From: Ralstonia sp. NFACC01
Lineage (GTDB): Bacteria > Pseudomonadota > Gammaproteobacteria > Burkholderiales > Burkholderiaceae
Assembly: GCF_900115545.1 (NCBI RefSeq)
Contig: NZ_FOWV01000001.1
Coordinates: 620,001-684,000, forward strand
Length of the DNA: 64,000 nt
Direction of reading: 5' to 3'
Part shown: positions 60,254 through 64,000 of the stretch, piece by piece
Position numbering within the stretch: position 1 is the stretch's first letter
How the letters are laid out: the number at the start of each line of letters is the position of its first letter
Position numbers and translations under genes: made by a program
The notes under the pieces: model-generated
What the model saw: only the letters and a program-made list of their open reading frames with translations
Told to the model about the DNA's origin: nothing
Database searches by the model: none

Positions 60254-61633
60254 ATGAGGTCCGATGTTTATGATTTTATTGCAATTGGTTTAGGGCCATT
60301 CAATTTAAGTCTGGCCTGTCTGGCAGAGCCGATTGATGGTTTGGACGGTGTATTTCTGGAGCGCGCTGAAGAATTCAATTGGCACCCTGGCATGCTGATT
60401 GATAACACCACATTGCAGAACCCCTTTCTGGCTGATCTGGTGAGTCTGGCAGACCCGAAAAGCCGCTTCAGCTTTCTGAATTACTGCAAGCAGGAAGGCA
60501 AGATCTATTCGTACTACATCCGCGAGAACTTCTATCTGAGCCGCGCGGAATACAACCGCTACTGCAAATGGGTCATCGCACAACTCAGCAGCGTGCATTT
60601 CCACCACGACGTGGACGCGCTGGTTTATGACGCTCAACGTGATTGCTACGTCGTCACGGGCTTTCGCGGCGCAGAGCGGGAGCCGTTCGTACTGCGCGCA
60701 CGCAAGCTGGTGCTGGGCGTTGGATCATCACCGTCATTTCCCGCATGCGTGCCTCGCGATGGGCATCGCTATCTGCACACCGCCGACTACATCGACGTGC
60801 GGGAGGCGCTGCGCGAGAAACGCTCCATCACCATTGTCGGCAGCGGGCAAAGCGCGGCGGAGGTCTATTACGACCTGCTCAAGGAGCGCGACAAATACGA
60901 CTACAGCCTCGTCTGGATCACGCGTTCGCCGCGCTTCTTCCAGATGGAGAACACCAAGCTGACGCTGGAGATGATCTCTCCGGACTACATCGATTACTTC
61001 TTCAACCTGCCGGATGGTCGCAAGGAAAGCATCATCCGCAAGCAGGACAGCCTCTACAAAGGGGTCAATGCGAGCCTGATCAACCAGATATACGATCTCC
61101 TCGACGACAAGCGCAAGACGGGCGCGCTGCGCACGCACCTCATCACCAACTGCGAGTTGCAGGCCTGTCGGCACGATGCCGCGACCGGTACCTACGAGAT
61201 CGAGTTTCAGCAGCTCGACAGCGGCGCGCGCTATGCACATCGCACCGAAGGGCTCGTGCTTGCCACGGGCTATGAGCAGAACATCCCCGCGTTTATCGAT
61301 GGCATCCGACACCGCCTGCGCTGGGACGCCAAGGGTCGATATCAGCTTTCGCGCAACTACGCGGCCGATTTCAACGGCAATGAGGTCTACGTGCAGAACG
61401 CCGGCCTGCACACGCACGGCCTGACCAATCCTGACCTCGGGATGAGCTGCTACCGCAACTCCTGCATCATCCGCGAGCTGACAGGAGTGGAGCACTACAA
61501 GATCGAGCAGCGCATCGCCATCCAGGACTTTGCGATTCCGGCCACGCCCGATTTCATTCCGCTGGCTGCCAAGGGATCTGCCCAGGAGCACGTGCCGGAA
61601 ACGGTCGAGGAGACCGCCGGGGTGGCCGCATGA
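60254..61633 (+). CDS. FAD-dependent N-hydroxylating monooxygenase (siderophore biosynthesis)
   Basis: 459 residues. N-hydroxylating flavoprotein of the IucD/PvdA/AlcA family, which hydroxylates the terminal amine of lysine, ornithine, putrescine or cadaverine. The FAD motif GLGPFNL is at residues 12-18, NADPH motif VGSGQSAAEVYYDLL is near 194, and LATGYEQNIPAF is near 335. GGGAGG at 60238-60243 serves either GTG 60251 or ATG 60254. The first 55 codons are AT-richer than the rest. It shares ATGA with the MFS gene. With a single NIS synthetase nearby, a diamine substrate (alcaligin-like) is plausible but unproven. Confidence 0.92.
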   Translation: MRSDVYDFIAIGLGPFNLSLACLAEPIDGLDGVFLERAEEFNWHPGMLIDNTTLQNPFLADLVSLADPKSRFSFLNYCKQEGKIYSYYIRENFYLSRAEYNRYCKWVIAQLSSVHFHHDVDALVYDAQRDCYVVTGFRGAEREPFVLRARKLVLGVGSSPSFPACVPRDGHRYLHTADYIDVREALREKRSITIVGSGQSAAEVYYDLLKERDKYDYSLVWITRSPRFFQMENTKLTLEMISPDYIDYFFNLPDGRKESIIRKQDSLYKGVNASLINQIYDLLDDKRKTGALRTHLITNCELQACRHDAATGTYEIEFQQLDSGARYAHRTEGLVLATGYEQNIPAFIDGIRHRLRWDAKGRYQLSRNYAADFNGNEVYVQNAGLHTHGLTNPDLGMSCYRNSCIIRELTGVEHYKIEQRIAIQDFAIPATPDFIPLAAKGSAQEHVPETVEETAGVAA

Positions 61634-62868
61634 CATTGCGCCGCTACATCATTCTGATGACTGCGTTTGCCGTCATCAGCGATGCGATCCTGATTCCGTT
61701 CTATCCGCAATTCTTTGCATCGCGTTATGGGCTGGACAGCCCCGTACATGTGGGCGCGTACGTGGCCGCCATCTCCATCGCAGTGATGTGCACGTTGCCT
61801 GTCTGGGCGCGCGTAGCCAAGCGCGTGGAACCGCTGCACCTACTGGTCTACACGCAATTCGCGGCAGGCACGTTCAGTCTGCTGAGCGACTGGGCGCCCG
61901 ACGTGGTGACGTACTGGGTGCTGTCGATGCTGATGTTCATGTGCAAGAGCAGCTACTTGCTGATGTATCCGTACATGATGCGGCTCACTCCCAAGGCGCA
62001 GCACGCCGCCACGGTGGGCATCCTCTCCGTGGTGGTGCACTTTGGCGCCATCTTCGGCGCGGTGGTGGGCGGTTTCGTTCTGCAGACCTGGGGGCCGCGC
62101 GCAAGCATCGTCGCCATGGCGGCGGGCGATTTCTTCCAGATGGGCGTGTGCCTGTATCTGATCCGCAGCGGCAAGATCGTGCCCGTCAACTCGGGCGAGC
62201 ATGCGCAAGCTTCTGCCGATGAGCCGACTCGCACAAGTTGGCGTGATCGCCTGCCGATCCTGCGCCTGGCATTGGTGATGCTGGTGTTCGACTTCAGCGC
62301 GTACCTGATTCGTTCGTTCTTTGCCGTGTACTGGCAGCAGGTATCGGGCAGCGGCAGCGAGTTCGTTTCAGGCTTGGTCTTTGCCATACCGGGTGCGATG
62401 GCCATCATGGCGTTGCGCTTGCATGCCCGCATCCGGGCACGCGGCGGTCGGCTGCCCGACCATACGCTGGGCAATTTGCTGCTCGGCGCCGCCGGTTTGC
62501 TGCTGCAGGCTGCGCCCGACGCTGCGCTGATTGTTCTGGGTCGCGTGCTTTATGGCTGGGCGCTGTTCCAGATCATCGTCAAGCTCGATGTGAGCCTGTT
62601 CCGGCTTTCTACGCCGCAGCGCTATGCGCACGACTACAGCATCACCAATTTCTTCCAGAACCTGGGTGTGCTGCTGTCTTCGTTTGCGGCAGGGGCCATC
62701 GTCAGCCGCTACGGATTGCACGTGCCGTTCCTGCTGGCGGCCGGGGGCTTTGTGCTGACAGCGCTGCTAGATCGCCTGATCCTGAACGTGCCGAGTGCCG
62801 CGCGTGCGACCGAAGCAGGCAGGGCAGGCGAACCCGCCAACCTGGAGGCGCCCGCCCATGCCAATTGA
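61630..62868 (+). CDS. MFS transporter in siderophore operon (probable exporter)
   Basis: 412 residues with about 12 hydrophobic segments, beginning MTLRRYIILMTAFAVISDAILIPFYPQFF (in part). The topology and position between hydroxylase and acyltransferase genes suggest siderophore export, like AlcS of Bordetella in role; sequence alone does not prove direction. It overlaps the hydroxylase by 4 bases and the acyltransferase by 11, so the three are translationally coupled. Confidence 0.88.
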   Translation: MTLRRYIILMTAFAVISDAILIPFYPQFFASRYGLDSPVHVGAYVAAISIAVMCTLPVWARVAKRVEPLHLLVYTQFAAGTFSLLSDWAPDVVTYWVLSMLMFMCKSSYLLMYPYMMRLTPKAQHAATVGILSVVVHFGAIFGAVVGGFVLQTWGPRASIVAMAAGDFFQMGVCLYLIRSGKIVPVNSGEHAQASADEPTRTSWRDRLPILRLALVMLVFDFSAYLIRSFFAVYWQQVSGSGSEFVSGLVFAIPGAMAIMALRLHARIRARGGRLPDHTLGNLLLGAAGLLLQAAPDAALIVLGRVLYGWALFQIIVKLDVSLFRLSTPQRYAHDYSITNFFQNLGVLLSSFAAGAIVSRYGLHVPFLLAAGGFVLTALLDRLILNVPSAARATEAGRAGEPANLEAPAHAN

Positions 62869-63463
62869 TATGCGCGCCATCCACCGTCGCGCTGATGCGG
62901 CACACGTGCCGTACACGGATGCCGAGGGTTACACCTTCCGCCTGCTGCGTATTCCGGAAGACATTCCGATACTGCACCGCTGGTTCCAGCCGGAGCGCGC
63001 GTCGTTCTGGCTGATGCGCGACAAAACCGAAGCCGAGATCGGCCAGATCTATCGAGAGCTGATGGACTCCGGGCATGCCACTGCCTATCTGGTCTGGAAA
63101 GCAGGGCGCCCGGTCTTCCTGGCCGAGTGCTACGACCCCGCGCACGACCGCATCCGCGCGTTCTACGACGTGCTGCCCGGCGATTTGGGCATGCACATCT
63201 TCATCGGCCCATCGGATGTGCGCGTGCCGGGCTACACGCGCGTGGTGTTCTTCGCGTTGATGCGTTTCATGTTCGAACACCTCGGGGCGGCCCGCATCGT
63301 GGTCGAGCCCGACGCCAACAACGAGCGCATTCACGCCATCAACCGCGCCGCCGGCTTCGTCTACGACCGCAACGTCGCCTTTACCGAAAAGATTGCCAGC
63401 CTCGCTTTCTGCACCCGACGGGATTTTGAACAGGCTACCGTCCTTACCGCAGCCACCGCTTAA
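62858..63463 (+). CDS. Siderophore N-acyltransferase (IucB/AlcB-like GNAT fold)
   Basis: 201 residues. The pattern of the acyltransferase conserved in IucB, MbtK and AlcB is present: FRLLRIPEDIPILHRWF, LGMHIFIGPSDVRVPGYTRVVFFALMRFMFEHLGAARIVVEPDANNERIHAINRAAGF (in part). The His of HIFIG and the Asp of EPDANN are key family residues. It acylates the hydroxylamine, probably with a succinyl group if alcaligin-like. RBS GGAGG lies at 62843-62847 before ATG 62858; ATG 62870 is an alternative start. The synthetase gene begins 18 bases later. Confidence 0.9.
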   Translation: MPIDMRAIHRRADAAHVPYTDAEGYTFRLLRIPEDIPILHRWFQPERASFWLMRDKTEAEIGQIYRELMDSGHATAYLVWKAGRPVFLAECYDPAHDRIRAFYDVLPGDLGMHIFIGPSDVRVPGYTRVVFFALMRFMFEHLGAARIVVEPDANNERIHAINRAAGFVYDRNVAFTEKIASLAFCTRRDFEQATVLTAATA

Positions 63464-63481
63464 CAAGCCAAAGGATTCGCC

Positions 63482-64000
63482 ATGAATGTGACGCTTCAGA
63501 ACCAGCTTTCCCAGCACCCGGCACAGGCCGCCGCCCACCTCACGCCTGAAGTGTGGGCACAGGCCAATCGGCTGCTGCTGCGCAAAGCCATTGCCGAATA
63601 TGCGCACGAGATCATCCTGGAACCCGAACACGTGAAAGATGCGGCCAACGGCTTCGCGCTGTTTCAGGTGTTTTCCGACGACGGCAAGGTCTGCTACCAG
63701 TTCGAAGCCCAGCGGTTGGCGCTGCGCCATTGGTTCATCCGGTCGGAGTCGATTCGCCGCCTTGTCGATGGCGTTGAGCAACCGCTTGATGCATTGCAAT
63801 TCATCATCGAATGCCGCCAGCGTCTTGGCATCCGTGACGATCTGCTGCCCATCTACCTCGACGAAATCAGCAGCACGCTGTTCGGTAGTGCCTACAAGCG
63901 CATGAAGGCCGACGCCCCAAGCAGCGCACAACTGGCCGACGCCACCGACTTCCAGACCATCGAGGTCGCAATGATGGAAGGGCACCCAGGTTTTGTCGCC
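63482..64000 (+). CDS. NIS siderophore synthetase (IucA/IucC/AlcC family), 3' end cut by window
   Basis: The first 173 codons are present and the frame is open to the last base. The N-terminus (HLTPEVWAQANRLLLRKAIAEYAHEIIL, in part) and the closing MEGHPGFVA, the start of the EGHP-x-FVANNGR nucleotide-binding signature, identify an ATP-dependent NIS synthetase of the AlcC/RhbC-like branch. It condenses acylated hydroxamate units into the finished siderophore. Start ATG 63482 after AAAGG, 18 bases after the acyltransferase. Whether it is followed by more biosynthesis genes is outside the window. Confidence 0.9.
   Translation, partial: MNVTLQNQLSQHPAQAAAHLTPEVWAQANRLLLRKAIAEYAHEIILEPEHVKDAANGFALFQVFSDDGKVCYQFEAQRLALRHWFIRSESIRRLVDGVEQPLDALQFIIECRQRLGIRDDLLPIYLDEISSTLFGSAYKRMKADAPSSAQLADATDFQTIEVAMMEGHPGFVA

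Overview
The window looks like a chromosomal segment of a Ralstonia species (Burkholderiaceae, Betaproteobacteria). The GC content is high. The phaC-phaA-phaB-phaR cluster, with bktB a short distance downstream, has near-identical family signatures and the same order as in Cupriavidus/Ralstonia, and the other genes (tex, mfd, bamD, rluD, ompR-envZ, ispDF) are typical of the family. A pickettii-type Ralstonia is my inference; species cannot be fixed from the sequence alone. Both ends cut genes: pyrD at the left and a siderophore synthetase at the right.

Layout. 1-12.8 kb holds housekeeping genes: pyrD, the kup potassium transporter, a charged periplasmic repeat protein, tex, a secreted coiled-coil protein, a YdcH-like protein, a DinG-type Fe-S helicase, and bamD divergent from rluD-pgeF. 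12.8-22.8 kb is the polyhydroxyalkanoate region: phaC, phaA, phaB and the regulator phaR, then dusC, rimO, bktB and an exported protein whose best start is a TTG inside bktB. 22.8-31.2 kb carries a cystathionine beta-lyase, serB, argE and mfd, then ispD-ispF facing the other way. 31.2-34.8 kb holds ahpD, ahpC and envZ/ompR. 35-39.2 kb has a small glycine-rich secreted protein, an exported DUF1800/DUF1501 pair and a squalene/phytoene synthase-family protein with a weakened first aspartate motif.

39.3-43.7 kb is an RND efflux pair behind a strong promoter whose start region is covered by a 14-bp perfect palindrome (TetR-like operator). It is followed by tRNA-Leu(UAG). An inverted, near-perfect copy of the 3' end of that tRNA sits just upstream of its promoter. 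44-46.4 kb is a small pocket with a CsbD-like protein, a VOC protein and an MFS transporter. 46.5-50.8 kb is the cyoABCD bo3 quinol oxidase operon. 51-56.7 kb is a LysR-controlled operon (AidB-like acyl-CoA dehydrogenase, CaiB-type CoA transferase, MHS transporter) of unknown substrate.

From 57 kb to the right edge is an iron-uptake locus. A promoter overlapped by a perfect Fur box drives an ECF sigma factor, followed by a TonB-dependent siderophore receptor and then N-hydroxylase, MFS exporter, acyltransferase and NIS synthetase genes in overlapping or tight order. This gene set fits a hydroxamate siderophore of the alcaligin/putrebactin type. The sigma factor has no adjacent FecR, and the receptor has no room for a signalling domain, so the regulation is not the classical FecIRA type. 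I found no insertion sequence, prophage, integrase, CRISPR array or rRNA.
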